From contig CAJUDZ010000051.1 of NCBI GenBank assembly GCA_910584965.1, positions 1-16,812 of the forward strand: a stretch of 16,812 nt of DNA, read 5' to 3'. The notes under the pieces are model-generated. The model had not been told where the DNA came from, made no database searches, and saw only the letters and a program-made list of their open reading frames with translations. Positions within the stretch are counted from its first letter, which is position 1; each line of letters begins with the position of its first letter. The translations under genes were made by a program, and so were the position numbers. The stretch comes from an uncultured Lachnospiraceae bacterium (GTDB lineage Bacteria > Bacillota > Clostridia > Lachnospirales > Lachnospiraceae). Shown here piece by piece: positions 1 to 6,750 of the stretch.

Positions 1-108
1 TCATCTTCGTCGTCTTCTTCATCTTCGTCGTCTTCTTCATCTTCGTCGTCTTCTTCATCTTCGTCGTCTTCTTCATCTTCGTCGTCTTCTTCATCTTCGT
101 CGTCTTCT
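1..108. repeat. 18-bp tandem repeat, six perfect copies
   Basis: The unit TCATCTTCGTCGTCTTCT is repeated without a mismatch from 1 to 108 and probably continues beyond the left edge. From 109 to about 230 the pattern persists in degraded form (TATATC insertions and shortened units). The unit is a multiple of three, so copy-number change adds or removes six acidic residues without breaking the minus-strand frame. Perfect copies beside decayed ones suggest recent expansion at the left end. Confidence 0.95.
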
Positions 109-266
109 TGGTCTATATCGTCTTCTTCATCATCTTCTTCGTCTTCGTCGTCTTCTTCATCGTCATTTTCTATATCTTCGTCATCTTCTTCTATATCATC
201 ATCTATTTCCTCATCTTCCAGATCCTCCTGAAAAAGACGTTTTTTTCGATTAAATAATTTTCCCAT
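1..266 (-). CDS. Acidic low-complexity protein, N-terminal part (runs off left edge)
   Basis: Read on the minus strand from the ATG at 266, the frame is open to the window edge. The protein begins MGKLFNRKKRLFQED, a short basic head, and then becomes almost only Glu and Asp with rare Ile, Asn and Gln. From 108 down to 1 it is a perfect hexapeptide repeat, Glu-Asp-Asp-Glu-Asp-Glu. The visible 88 residues contain no catalytic motif, signal peptide or membrane segment; the rest of the protein lies outside. AAAGG lies 13 bases before this ATG. An in-frame ATG at 278 would sit only one base from it, so 266 is preferred. Function is not recognised. Such tails are seen in unrelated proteins as flexible, cation-binding or nucleic-acid-mimicking linkers. 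That it is a gene is likely, since the frame is kept through both degenerate and perfect repeats. Confidence 0.6.
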   Translation of the reverse strand, partial: MGKLFNRKKRLFQEDLEDEEIDDDIEEDDEDIENDDEEDDEDEEDDEEDDIDQEDDEDEEDDEDEEDDEDEEDDEDEEDDEDEEDDED

Positions 267-323
267 GTTTATAACCATGCCTTTCTTTCAGCCTGCGTAC
301 TTTGGTTTAATAATATGCCATTT

Positions 324-461
324 TCAACACTTGATCCCAGACCCGCCCGATTTTGCACTCATGGCGCGTTTGCCGCCCGGCGCGAATGCCGTTGCGTACT
401 CCTCTATTCGCAGAACAAAACTTCATCTGCATATATCGTCCGGCAGCTCAAAAGATGACAT
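324..461 (-). pseudogene. Small ORF of 45 codons interrupted by one in-frame TGA
   Basis: From the ATG at 461 the minus strand reads MSSFELPDDICR, then TGA (425-423), then 32 more residues including EEYATAFAPGGKRAM and SAKSGGSGIKC before the TGA at 324. The second half is GC-rich (about 345-400) inside very AT-rich flanks, which suggests a different origin or a constraint on the sequence. I do not recognise the product. It could be a decayed small gene, part of a dispersed repeat, or leader RNA of the acidic gene that starts 57 bases downstream. An alternative frame from ATG 433 gives 42 residues (beginning MQMKFCSANRG) without interruption. No good ribosome binding site is visible for either reading. 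Confidence 0.25.
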
Positions 462-495
462 ACCAGATATAGTATATCATAACCTATATATCTAC

Positions 496-544
496 ATTTT
501 ACCACATAATTTTTATAGTTACAGTCGATTTAGAAATTACAGTC
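496..544 (-). promoter_or_regulatory. Possible promoter of the acidic gene with an 18-bp-spaced direct repeat
   Basis: On the minus strand TAAAAT (501-496) is preceded by TGG, giving an extended -10. The -35 position (524-519, CTGTAA) is poor. The octamer GACTGTAA occurs twice, at 544-537 and 526-519, exactly 18 bp apart; the second copy covers the -35. The arrangement would suit an activator that replaces a weak -35, but this is inference. Confidence 0.3.
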
Positions 545-578
545 AATTATAAATATCTTCTAAGCATAACATAACGAG

Positions 579-905
579 GAAGCGGGCATTAATCCTTTCG
601 ATTAACACCCGCTTCTAAACTGTACTATCCAATGGCCTATACCTCCACTTTTCTTCCTTCGTACTCTTTCCATTTCTCTTTCGTATGAATATACTGTAAC
701 GGTCTCTTCTTCTTTTTTCTTCTGTCCTTCGTTACTTTCTCTTCTGTACTCGATTACGATTCTTATAGATTCGGCTTTTGGCTTCCTCTATCTGCCTTGT
801 CTTTAGTTCCTTATTCATTTGTACTTTAAAATGGATTCAGTTTAAGTTTTTGGTGGTCCGTACCTCGCTTTCTTTTATGATATCTATGTGAATTTGTTTG
901 TTTAT
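579..905 (-). ncRNA. Candidate non-coding transcript ending in a long hairpin
   Basis: No convincing CDS lies between 616 and 905. A consensus promoter reads into it from 939-912. The minus-strand sequence is strongly purine-rich (runs of GAA and AAG between about 640 and 760). It ends in a 37-nt hairpin, 615-579, with 16-bp arms beginning GAAGCGGG and a 5-nt loop. In the minus-strand RNA every position pairs, two as G-U. In the plus-strand RNA the same two positions are A-C mismatches, so the structure favours minus-strand transcription. No U-tract follows the hairpin, so it is not a standard terminator. A 28-codon ORF from the ATG at 818 (MNKELKTRQIEEAKSR and on) lacks a ribosome binding site and may be a gene relic. 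Confidence 0.3.
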
Positions 906-911
906 GGTTTT

Positions 912-939
912 ATTATACCATGTGATTTTAATTTGTCAA
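912..939 (-). promoter_or_regulatory. Near-consensus sigma-A promoter
   Basis: On the minus strand TTGACA (939-934) and TATAAT (917-912) are both perfect, separated by 16 bp, with TGG just before the -10 (extended -10). It is one of the strongest promoter matches in the window, and it fires into a stretch with no confident gene. Confidence 0.65.
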
Positions 940-1035
940 CACATTATTTGAAAATTCTTTTAATTTTTTCATTTTTATTCATTTTTCTACAAATTATCTA
1001 TCATTTGCCATTTTTTCCTTTATTTTACAGTTATA

Positions 1036-1065
1036 TTGTATGTGAAAAAGCTGATAAAATAATAT
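1036..1065 (+). promoter_or_regulatory. Possible promoter of the LUD-domain gene
   Basis: TTGTAT (1036-1041) and TAATAT (1060-1065) with an 18-bp spacer lie about 65 bases before the start codon. The surroundings are very AT-rich, so chance matches are likely and other -10 choices such as TAAAAT at 1055 are possible. Confidence 0.3.
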
Positions 1066-1128
1066 ATGGAAGCTGCTGCTCCGGATATATTCGGAAAAGC
1101 TGAATCGAACATAGAATGGAGGATTTGT

Positions 1129-1764
1129 ATGTCACATAAAACAGATGCGTTTGCCGCTATGGCAAAAAACATGATTGAAAATCTGAAAAAAAGAAATATG
1201 GAGGGGTATTATTTTGAGAACAGCGCCGACTGCGTGAAAGCGATCGTAGCTTCCATCCCGCAAGGCAGCGTTATAAGCTGGGGCGGCAGCGAAACCATCA
1301 AAGAATCCGGGCTGATGGATGCGGTTCATAACGGTTCTTATGAGCTGATCGACAGATCTACGGCCCAAAATCAGGAAGAAGCAAGAGCTCTTTACGCCAA
1401 AACGGTGCTTGCGGATTATTATCTGATGAGCAGCAACGCAATCACAATCGACGGGGAACTGATCAACATCGATGGAAACGGCAACCGCGTAGCCTGTCTA
1501 ATTCAGGGTCCGTCTCATGTTATTGTGGTCATCGGAATGAATAAGGTCGTTACGGATGTCGAAAGCGGCGTCGCAAGGGTCAGAAATATAGCATCTCCGG
1601 CCAACGCCATCCGTCTTGGCAGAAAGCTGCCCTGTGCCGCAACAGGAATCTGCCATAACTGTCTTTCGCCGGAATGTTTCTGTAATCAGATTGTCGTTAC
1701 AAGAAGAAGCGGTCATGCCGGAAGAATTAAAATATATCTGGTGGCTGAAGACCTTGGATATTGA
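1129..1764 (+). CDS. LUD-domain protein (LutC/YkgG-like family)
   Basis: This encodes 211 residues. The start at 1129 is preceded by GGAGG with 6 bases between; a longer frame from 1066 has no ribosome binding site. The fold is recognised from VISWGGSETIKESGLM (residues 48-63), TIDGELINIDGNGNR (106-120), a VIVVIGMNKV strand (131-140) and a cysteine-rich end, CHNCLSPECFC (175-185). LUD-domain proteins include LutC, which acts with the iron-sulfur proteins LutA and LutB in lactate oxidation. Stand-alone clostridial members like this one have no established reaction. Here there is no lutA or lutB beside it; the gene is monocistronic and convergent with the hydrogenase fusion. The C-terminal cysteines could bind a metal or cluster, but that is inference. 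Family assignment is secure, function is not. Confidence 0.85.
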   Translation: MSHKTDAFAAMAKNMIENLKKRNMEGYYFENSADCVKAIVASIPQGSVISWGGSETIKESGLMDAVHNGSYELIDRSTAQNQEEARALYAKTVLADYYLMSSNAITIDGELINIDGNGNRVACLIQGPSHVIVVIGMNKVVTDVESGVARVRNIASPANAIRLGRKLPCAATGICHNCLSPECFCNQIVVTRRSGHAGRIKIYLVAEDLGY

Positions 1765-1774
1765 TGCCAAACCG

Positions 1775-1825
1775 GAAAACGGACATCATACCGGCTGTAC
1801 AATCCCCGGCATGATGCCCGTTTTC
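1775..1825. terminator. Bidirectional terminator hairpin between convergent genes
   Basis: The arms 1775-1794 and 1806-1825 are 20 bp long with an 11-nt loop. On the plus strand a T-rich tail follows (TTTTCATTTTATT), suiting termination of the LUD gene. In minus-strand RNA the two plus-strand A-C mismatches become G-U pairs, so the stem is complete for transcripts of the hydrogenase gene arriving from 1962, although no clean U-tract follows that side. Confidence 0.7.
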
Positions 1826-1887
1826 ATTTTATTACTCAGTTTTTCCTCAAAACTGCTTTCGGTTATTCTCAATCGTTCCAATCATCG

Positions 1888-1926
1888 TTAAGCAGATTTA
1901 TGATCGCATTCTGAATCTCTTCCTTT
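1888..1926 (-). repeat. Displaced in-frame copy of the hydrogenase-MCP gene's 3' coding region
   Basis: 1888-1926 matches 2119-2157, inside the upstream CDS, at about 36 of 39 positions. The offset is exactly 231 bp (77 codons), so the copy is in the same frame as the gene but beyond its TAA at 1964-1962. Read through the stop, the frame continues IGKPKYFKCRRL, then KEEIQNAIINLLND (matching the receptor coil), then a few residues and TGA. Similarity stops sharply on both sides. It looks like a templated or partial duplication and not a full tandem repeat. Confidence 0.8.
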
Positions 1927-1961
1927 AATCTGCGGCATTTGAAATATTTCGGTTTTCCTAT

Positions 1962-3920
1962 TTAATTTCCCTTTTCAAGATCTCTCAGTTTTCCTCTTAA
2001 ATCCGAAGAAATCGTACTGATCATGTCGGCCGACGCCGCGATTTCTTCCGTAGAGGCCGCGAGATTCGTCACGCGGACATTGACACCGTCAATAACATCG
2101 ATTAATTTCTCCGCGTCATTAAGCAGATTGATAATCGCATTCTGAATCTCTTCCTTGTTCCGGTCGCTGTCGCTTGCCGTCTCTTTGGAAGAATCCGCCA
2201 GTTTTTTAATATTCTCCGCGATAATTGCAAACCCTCTGCCCGACTCACCCGCCCTTGCCGCTTCGATGCTGGCATTTAAAGCAAGCAGATTCGTTTCTTC
2301 CGCCACGTTGGTGATTTCCAGGTTATTCTCTTCCAGCTTCACCAACAGCGTCTGAATCTGCGTCAGCGCGGAGCGCAGATCGTCGCAGAATGTCACCACT
2401 TCACTCATGGACATGGAAATTCCCGTGCTTTCTTCCGCATTGCCGTTATTTCCCATGGACATTTCACTGATGGATGTATCCAGGCTGTCAAAATCAACGG
2501 CAACCTCGCTGACCACCTGGGAAATCTGCCGGTTTCTCGTCTCAATCACTTCGTTCTTTTCCTGCATTTCGACGGACAGCTCCTCTGCAACGAGTTTTTC
2601 TTTCATAATCGCGTCTTTTATGTAATAAATACAGTTATCTTTCGTATTACAGCCATTATAAATCGCAGCCGCCATATCATAACAGGTCTTGTAGCCGCAG
2701 GCAGAGCAGTTTATTGACTGTCTCTCAACCCTGGTTTTCTCCATCGTATCAAAAATCATATTCAGCTCGGAGGTATCCGGATAACTGATTTTCACTTCCG
2801 CCGATTTATCGGTATAATGCCTGATAAAATCATTAATATCCAGATTCTTAAACTGTTTATTAAAGCGGGCCAGCCGCTGTTTCGGCGTCAGGCTCCTGCT
2901 CCATGCGCTCGCTTTTCCGTTCCGTTTGCTCGCCGCTTTAATCTTCTGTACTTCATAAAGGGTATCGTCGCATTTCATTTTCGCTTCTTCAACCGCCGTG
3001 CCGTACAGACAGCCCTTAGCGCAGTTGAGCGCATCCACCATGAACGGAAGTTCCTTTCCGTTCAGGACTCTTTCCTTATAATCCTCCAAAAATTCGTATG
3101 TATGCCTTTCGCCTTCTATCTGGCGGATAAAAATTTCTTCACCGCAGAACCAGTAGACGTTCTCTTTCAGGCCGCCCGGCATCGGATAAATAGAGCCAAG
3201 CCCGTATTCGATCTCGTCTTTTACAGGTTTTCCGGAAATTTTATGTTCCCTGACATATTTCATCAGATGATCAAACGTTACATTATAAGATACATATCCG
3301 CCGCAGTTTGCGTCTTCTATCTCGTTCTTCTTAGCGATACAGGGACTGATAAAGGCCAGCTTATCCGGCACTTTCATGTATTTTCTCACATAGATAGCAC
3401 CGCACATCAGAGGCGAATGTACGGGAACAAGACTGGGAATCAGTTCCGGTATGTATTTCTCGATATAATCGACGACTGCCGGACAGGGCTGGGAAATTCC
3501 GCCTTTAAACTTTTTTTCCGTAATATATTTGATATAACCCCATGTCGTAATATCCGCTCCGAAGCTGATGCTGATCATGCGGTTTACGCCCATTTCTTTC
3601 AGACCACCGAGCACGGAAGCATATTCTTTCGGATAGTTTGCCAGAAAAGCGGGCGCAAGGAGCAGGGAAATCTTCTCCCCTTTTTTCAGATCTTCAAAAA
3701 AACGCTCCGTATCGTCCCGGTATTCCCTCGCCTGATGTTCACAGGCATCAAAACAGGCACCGCAGCTGATACACTGTTTTCCGTCTACCACAATCTTATT
3801 CTGCTCGTTTTCATTTACTGCATAATTGGCAGTCAGTACCGGGCAGACCGATATACATTTATTACAGCCAATACAGTTGTCATTCGTAAAAACCAATGCG
3901 TCACTTGTCAATTTGCTCAT
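1962..3920 (-). CDS. Sensory-type [FeFe]-hydrogenase fused to a chemoreceptor (MCP) signalling domain
   Basis: This encodes 652 residues. The ATG at 3920 follows GGGGGA; the longer frame to 3986 lacks a start signal. N-terminal cysteines 16/19/22/26 and 50/53/56/60 form a two-cluster ferredoxin domain. Residues about 80-310 are the H-cluster domain: ISQPCPAV (Cys146), SPCIAKK (Cys194) and NCAKGC (Cys300, Cys304) supply the four H-cluster cysteines. The residue before Cys146 is Pro where catalytic hydrogenases have the proton-relay Cys, so a slow, sensing role is inferred. CSACGYKTC with a later Cys (405, 408, 413, 424) is an extra 4Fe-4S motif that often precedes signalling modules. Residues about 450-652 are a receptor coil with the conserved tip ETNLLALNASIEAARAGE. 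There is no transmembrane segment, so the sensor is cytoplasmic and probably reports hydrogen or redox state to CheA/CheW-like partners. A PAS domain is not apparent. Confidence 0.88.
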   Translation of the reverse strand: MSKLTSDALVFTNDNCIGCNKCISVCPVLTANYAVNENEQNKIVVDGKQCISCGACFDACEHQAREYRDDTERFFEDLKKGEKISLLLAPAFLANYPKEYASVLGGLKEMGVNRMISISFGADITTWGYIKYITEKKFKGGISQPCPAVVDYIEKYIPELIPSLVPVHSPLMCGAIYVRKYMKVPDKLAFISPCIAKKNEIEDANCGGYVSYNVTFDHLMKYVREHKISGKPVKDEIEYGLGSIYPMPGGLKENVYWFCGEEIFIRQIEGERHTYEFLEDYKERVLNGKELPFMVDALNCAKGCLYGTAVEEAKMKCDDTLYEVQKIKAASKRNGKASAWSRSLTPKQRLARFNKQFKNLDINDFIRHYTDKSAEVKISYPDTSELNMIFDTMEKTRVERQSINCSACGYKTCYDMAAAIYNGCNTKDNCIYYIKDAIMKEKLVAEELSVEMQEKNEVIETRNRQISQVVSEVAVDFDSLDTSISEMSMGNNGNAEESTGISMSMSEVVTFCDDLRSALTQIQTLLVKLEENNLEITNVAEETNLLALNASIEAARAGESGRGFAIIAENIKKLADSSKETASDSDRNKEEIQNAIINLLNDAEKLIDVIDGVNVRVTNLAASTEEIAASADMISTISSDLRGKLRDLEKGN

Positions 3921-4006
3921 ATTGTATCCCCCATTTTGTTCAGTCCGGACATTCCCCTGTTCATCTCCCATAAAACACAAGCACAAAACGCGGATACATT
4001 ATGTAT

Positions 4007-4021
4007 TAACATTAGATGTTA
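4007..4021. promoter_or_regulatory. Short palindrome upstream of the hydrogenase-MCP gene
   Basis: TAACAT and ATGTTA form perfect 6-bp arms around TAG in the leader of the minus-strand gene, about 87 bases before its start. It is operator-like. It does not fit the Rex consensus (TTGTTAA, four bases, TTAACAA), the obvious redox candidate. Confidence 0.3.
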
Positions 4022-4069
4022 GCCATTTATTGTACATTATGCCCTCACGTCCGGGATACTGACTACAAT

Positions 4070-4097
4070 AATATAGCATAATTCACAAAAAAAGTAA
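4070..4097 (-). promoter_or_regulatory. Possible promoter of the hydrogenase-MCP gene
   Basis: On the minus strand TTACTT (4097-4092), 16 bp and TATATT (4075-4070), with TGC before the -10, lie just after the aspartate kinase stop at 4101. I see no hairpin terminator after aspartate kinase, so read-through from the biosynthetic operon is also possible. Confidence 0.35.
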
Positions 4098-4100
4098 ATA

Positions 4101-5420
4101 TTATAACTGATAAAGTACAAAAATATCGTAAATTGCCTTGATTGCCGTTTCAAAATCGGCATTCGCAACGCCGATAATGATATTCAGCTCGCTGGAACCC
4201 TGATCGATCATTTTAACGTTGACATTAGAATGCGCCAGCGCGGAAAAAATACGCCCCGCCGTTCCTCTCATGGACTTCATGCCGCGTCCAACGACCGCAA
4301 TCAGCGCAAGGTCCGCCTCTATTTCGATCGTGTCCGGATCGGCCAGCCTGTGAATACCCGATACTACTTTCTGTTCTTTGTGCATAAACTCGTCCTGATG
4401 CACAAATATTGTCATCGTATCGATTCCCGAAGGCACATGCTCAAAGGAAATGCCGCTGTCTTCAAAAACCTGCAGAACCTTTCTGCCAAACCCAACTTCC
4501 GAGTTCATGGAATCTTTCTCGATATTGACCGCGCAGAAGCCTTTCTTTCCCGCAATCCCGGTAATGACATATTTAGGTTTCTGGCAGGTGCTTTCCACAA
4601 TCCAGGTTCCTTCATCCTCCGGCGCATTGGTATTTCGGATGTTGATCGGGATCCCTTCTCTTCTGACCGGAAAAATAGCGTCTTCATGCAGCACGCTCGC
4701 TCCCATATAAGCCAGCTCACGCAGTTCCTTATACGTAATCGTCGAGATCGGTTCCGGTTTATAGATAATTCTCGGATCGGCAACAAGGAATCCGGAGACA
4801 TCCGTCCAGTTCTCATAAACATCCGCCTTAACCGCCCTTGCCACGATAGATCCCGTAATATCGGAACCGCCGCGGGAAAAGGTTTTGACCGTGCCGTCCT
4901 CTTTTGCGCCATAAAATCCCGGAATTACCGCCGCTTCCATATGGGTCAGACGTTCTCTCATCAGTTTATTTGTCGTCTCCGCATCGAACTCGCCGTTCTC
5001 ATTGAAGCGAATGACTTCCGCCGCATCAACAAATTCAAAACCGAGATATGCGGCCATGATAATGCCGTTCAGATATTCCCCTCTGGACGCCGCATAGTCG
5101 CTTCCTGATTTTTCCTTAAAGTTTTTCTCAATCGTCTTAAACTCATTTTCCAGAGAAAGCTGCAGCGCGAGGCCGTCGATAATTTCCTGATATCTTGCCC
5201 TGATCGCCCGCAACTGCTCCTTGAAATCCTTCCCCGCTTCCGCCAGATCATAGCATTCGTAAAGCATATCCGTTACTTTCGTATCGTCCGCGTCCCGTTT
5301 GCCGGGCGCAGAGGGCACGACGAACTTCCGTTCCTCATCCGCATGAATAATATGACCGACTTTTTTGAACTGCTCTGCGCTGGCAAGAGAGCTCCCGCCA
5401 AATTTCACTACTTTTCTCAT
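4101..5420 (-). CDS. lysC: Aspartate kinase
   Basis: This encodes 439 residues and phosphorylates aspartate, the first step toward lysine, threonine and methionine, in the cytoplasm. It starts MRKVVKFGGSSLAS; the KFGGSS motif (residues 6-11) binds ATP. FSRGGSDITGS and WTDVSGFLVADPRII are the usual kinase-domain signatures. The last ~140 residues are two ACT regulatory domains (GIAGKKGFCAVNIEK and ALIAVVGRGM), so end-product feedback is expected. The length fits the monofunctional clostridial type, with no fused homoserine dehydrogenase. The start at 5420 has AAAGGA 12 bases upstream; the longer frame to 5450 adds residues outside the conserved fold. It is the last gene of the glyA-hom-apgM-kinase set, 55 bases after the preceding stop, so threonine control is plausible. 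The exact isozyme name is uncertain. Confidence 0.92.
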   Translation of the reverse strand: MRKVVKFGGSSLASAEQFKKVGHIIHADEERKFVVPSAPGKRDADDTKVTDMLYECYDLAEAGKDFKEQLRAIRARYQEIIDGLALQLSLENEFKTIEKNFKEKSGSDYAASRGEYLNGIIMAAYLGFEFVDAAEVIRFNENGEFDAETTNKLMRERLTHMEAAVIPGFYGAKEDGTVKTFSRGGSDITGSIVARAVKADVYENWTDVSGFLVADPRIIYKPEPISTITYKELRELAYMGASVLHEDAIFPVRREGIPINIRNTNAPEDEGTWIVESTCQKPKYVITGIAGKKGFCAVNIEKDSMNSEVGFGRKVLQVFEDSGISFEHVPSGIDTMTIFVHQDEFMHKEQKVVSGIHRLADPDTIEIEADLALIAVVGRGMKSMRGTAGRIFSALAHSNVNVKMIDQGSSELNIIIGVANADFETAIKAIYDIFVLYQL

Positions 5421-5475
5421 CTCTGTAACTGTTCCTTTCTCAGCCTGCAATTTATGCCGCCGGACGCTTTCCGCG

Positions 5476-6675
5476 TCAGCATGAAAACAAATGATCTATC
5501 AGCATATACCCTTCCGGGAAACAAATGCCGCTTGCCGCCCCTTCTTTTTCGTTATAACTCCAGGTTCTGTCAAGCTCGTTCGTACTGTCGTACAGCAGAT
5601 AGGGCACGCTGCCCGCCGTATGGGTTCTGACTCTGACGGGCGTCGGATGATCGGGAAGCACAAGCATACGATAAGACAGTCCCTCCGCATCCAGCATTTC
5701 TTTTAAAGGCCCGATGACCCGCGTATCAAGATATTCGATTGCCTGTACTTTTTTCTCCGTACTGCCCTGATGGCCCATTTCATCGGGCGCTTCCAGATGA
5801 ATATAGACAAAATCATACCCGTTTTGCAGCGCGTCAAACGCCGCTTTTGTTTTTCCTTCATAATTGGTATTAAGACCGCCGTTTGCGCCGTCCACTTCGG
5901 CCACGCCCATGCCGGCTCCGACGGCAATCCCTTTCAGCAGATCGACCGCTGAAACCATCATGCCTTTTTTTCCGGTCTTCTCCTCAAAAGAAGAAAGCAT
6001 CGGTTTGGTGCCGGCGCCCCAGAACCAGCAGCAGTTGGCCGGATGCAGTCCGTTCTTCTTCCGTTCGATATTGATCGGGTGATTCACAAGAATATCATAG
6101 CTTTTCCGCATCATCTCCCGTAAAACGGCATCCTCGGGGAGATGCTGCCCGATGGTCTGCGTCAGCACATCATGAGGCGGCGTCAGTTCCACGACTTTAC
6201 CGTTTTCCCAGATCAGGCAATGCCTGTAACTTGTTCCCACATAAAATTTATAAATATCGTTTTCCAGCTCTTTTCTTACCGCATCAAGCAGCACGGCACA
6301 GTCTTTTGTGCTGATTTCATCCGCACTGTGATCGATAATTGTCTGTTTTTCGAAAGGAACGTCGCCCTCGGAAATCGTTACGATATTACAACGAAGCGCA
6401 ATATCCGTATCTTTCATCGGCACGCCGATGCTCAGCGCCTCTAACGGAGAACGGCCGGAATAATACTTCTTCGGTTCGTATCCGAGCACGGACAGGTTCG
6501 CCGTATCGGATCCCGGCTTCATGCCCTCCGGAATCGTATGAACCATGCCGATCTCGGATTTTTTGCTCAGCGCATCCATCGTCGGCGTTTCGGCATATTC
6601 AAGCGGCGTTTTACCGCCCAGGCTTTCGATCGGTTCATCCGCCATTCCGTCGCCTAAAACAACAATATATTTCAT
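5476..6675 (-). CDS. ApgM-family phosphoglycerate mutase-like protein, candidate homoserine kinase
   Basis: This encodes 399 residues of the alkaline-phosphatase superfamily, archaeal-type cofactor-independent phosphoglycerate mutase branch. VLGDGMAD (6-13) and PGSDTANLSVLGY (about 54-66) hold the metal-binding and nucleophile regions. YIHLEAPDEMGHQGS and LPDHPTPVRVRTHT are the C-terminal metal sites. The ATG at 6675 has a strong AGGGGGGG before it. By sequence alone it would be called phosphoglycerate mutase. Its place between homoserine dehydrogenase and aspartate kinase, with no thrB-like gene in the window, points to phosphoryl transfer to homoserine. Such neighbours have been annotated elsewhere as a predicted functional analogue of homoserine kinase. 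That assignment is inference from context; family membership is clear. Confidence 0.88.
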   Translation of the reverse strand: MKYIVVLGDGMADEPIESLGGKTPLEYAETPTMDALSKKSEIGMVHTIPEGMKPGSDTANLSVLGYEPKKYYSGRSPLEALSIGVPMKDTDIALRCNIVTISEGDVPFEKQTIIDHSADEISTKDCAVLLDAVRKELENDIYKFYVGTSYRHCLIWENGKVVELTPPHDVLTQTIGQHLPEDAVLREMMRKSYDILVNHPINIERKKNGLHPANCCWFWGAGTKPMLSSFEEKTGKKGMMVSAVDLLKGIAVGAGMGVAEVDGANGGLNTNYEGKTKAAFDALQNGYDFVYIHLEAPDEMGHQGSTEKKVQAIEYLDTRVIGPLKEMLDAEGLSYRMLVLPDHPTPVRVRTHTAGSVPYLLYDSTNELDRTWSYNEKEGAASGICFPEGYMLIDHLFSC

Positions 6676-6750
6676 TATGGTGCCCCCCCTCACTCTGATT
6701 CAGGCATTCTTCCCATTGATGACTCTTGCCGCTGGGAGTCGGCATAAAAA

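Noticed and set aside
1..108. Plus-strand poly-serine reading of the tandem repeat
   Set aside because: It is the automatic complement of Glu/Asp codons; only the minus strand offers a start codon and a plausible N-terminus.
350..425. Lysine-riboswitch-like AGAGGAG segment before the acidic gene
   Set aside because: Only a few bases match; the conserved GCCGAAG core and the helices of the L-box are missing.
2817..4022. Long plus-strand ORF of 401 codons
   Set aside because: It is exactly antisense to the conserved hydrogenase domains and has no recognisable motif or ribosome binding site.
4230..5108. Plus-strand ORF of 292 codons
   Set aside because: Antisense to aspartate kinase, whose motifs are clear; composition is Arg/His-rich as expected of a shadow frame.
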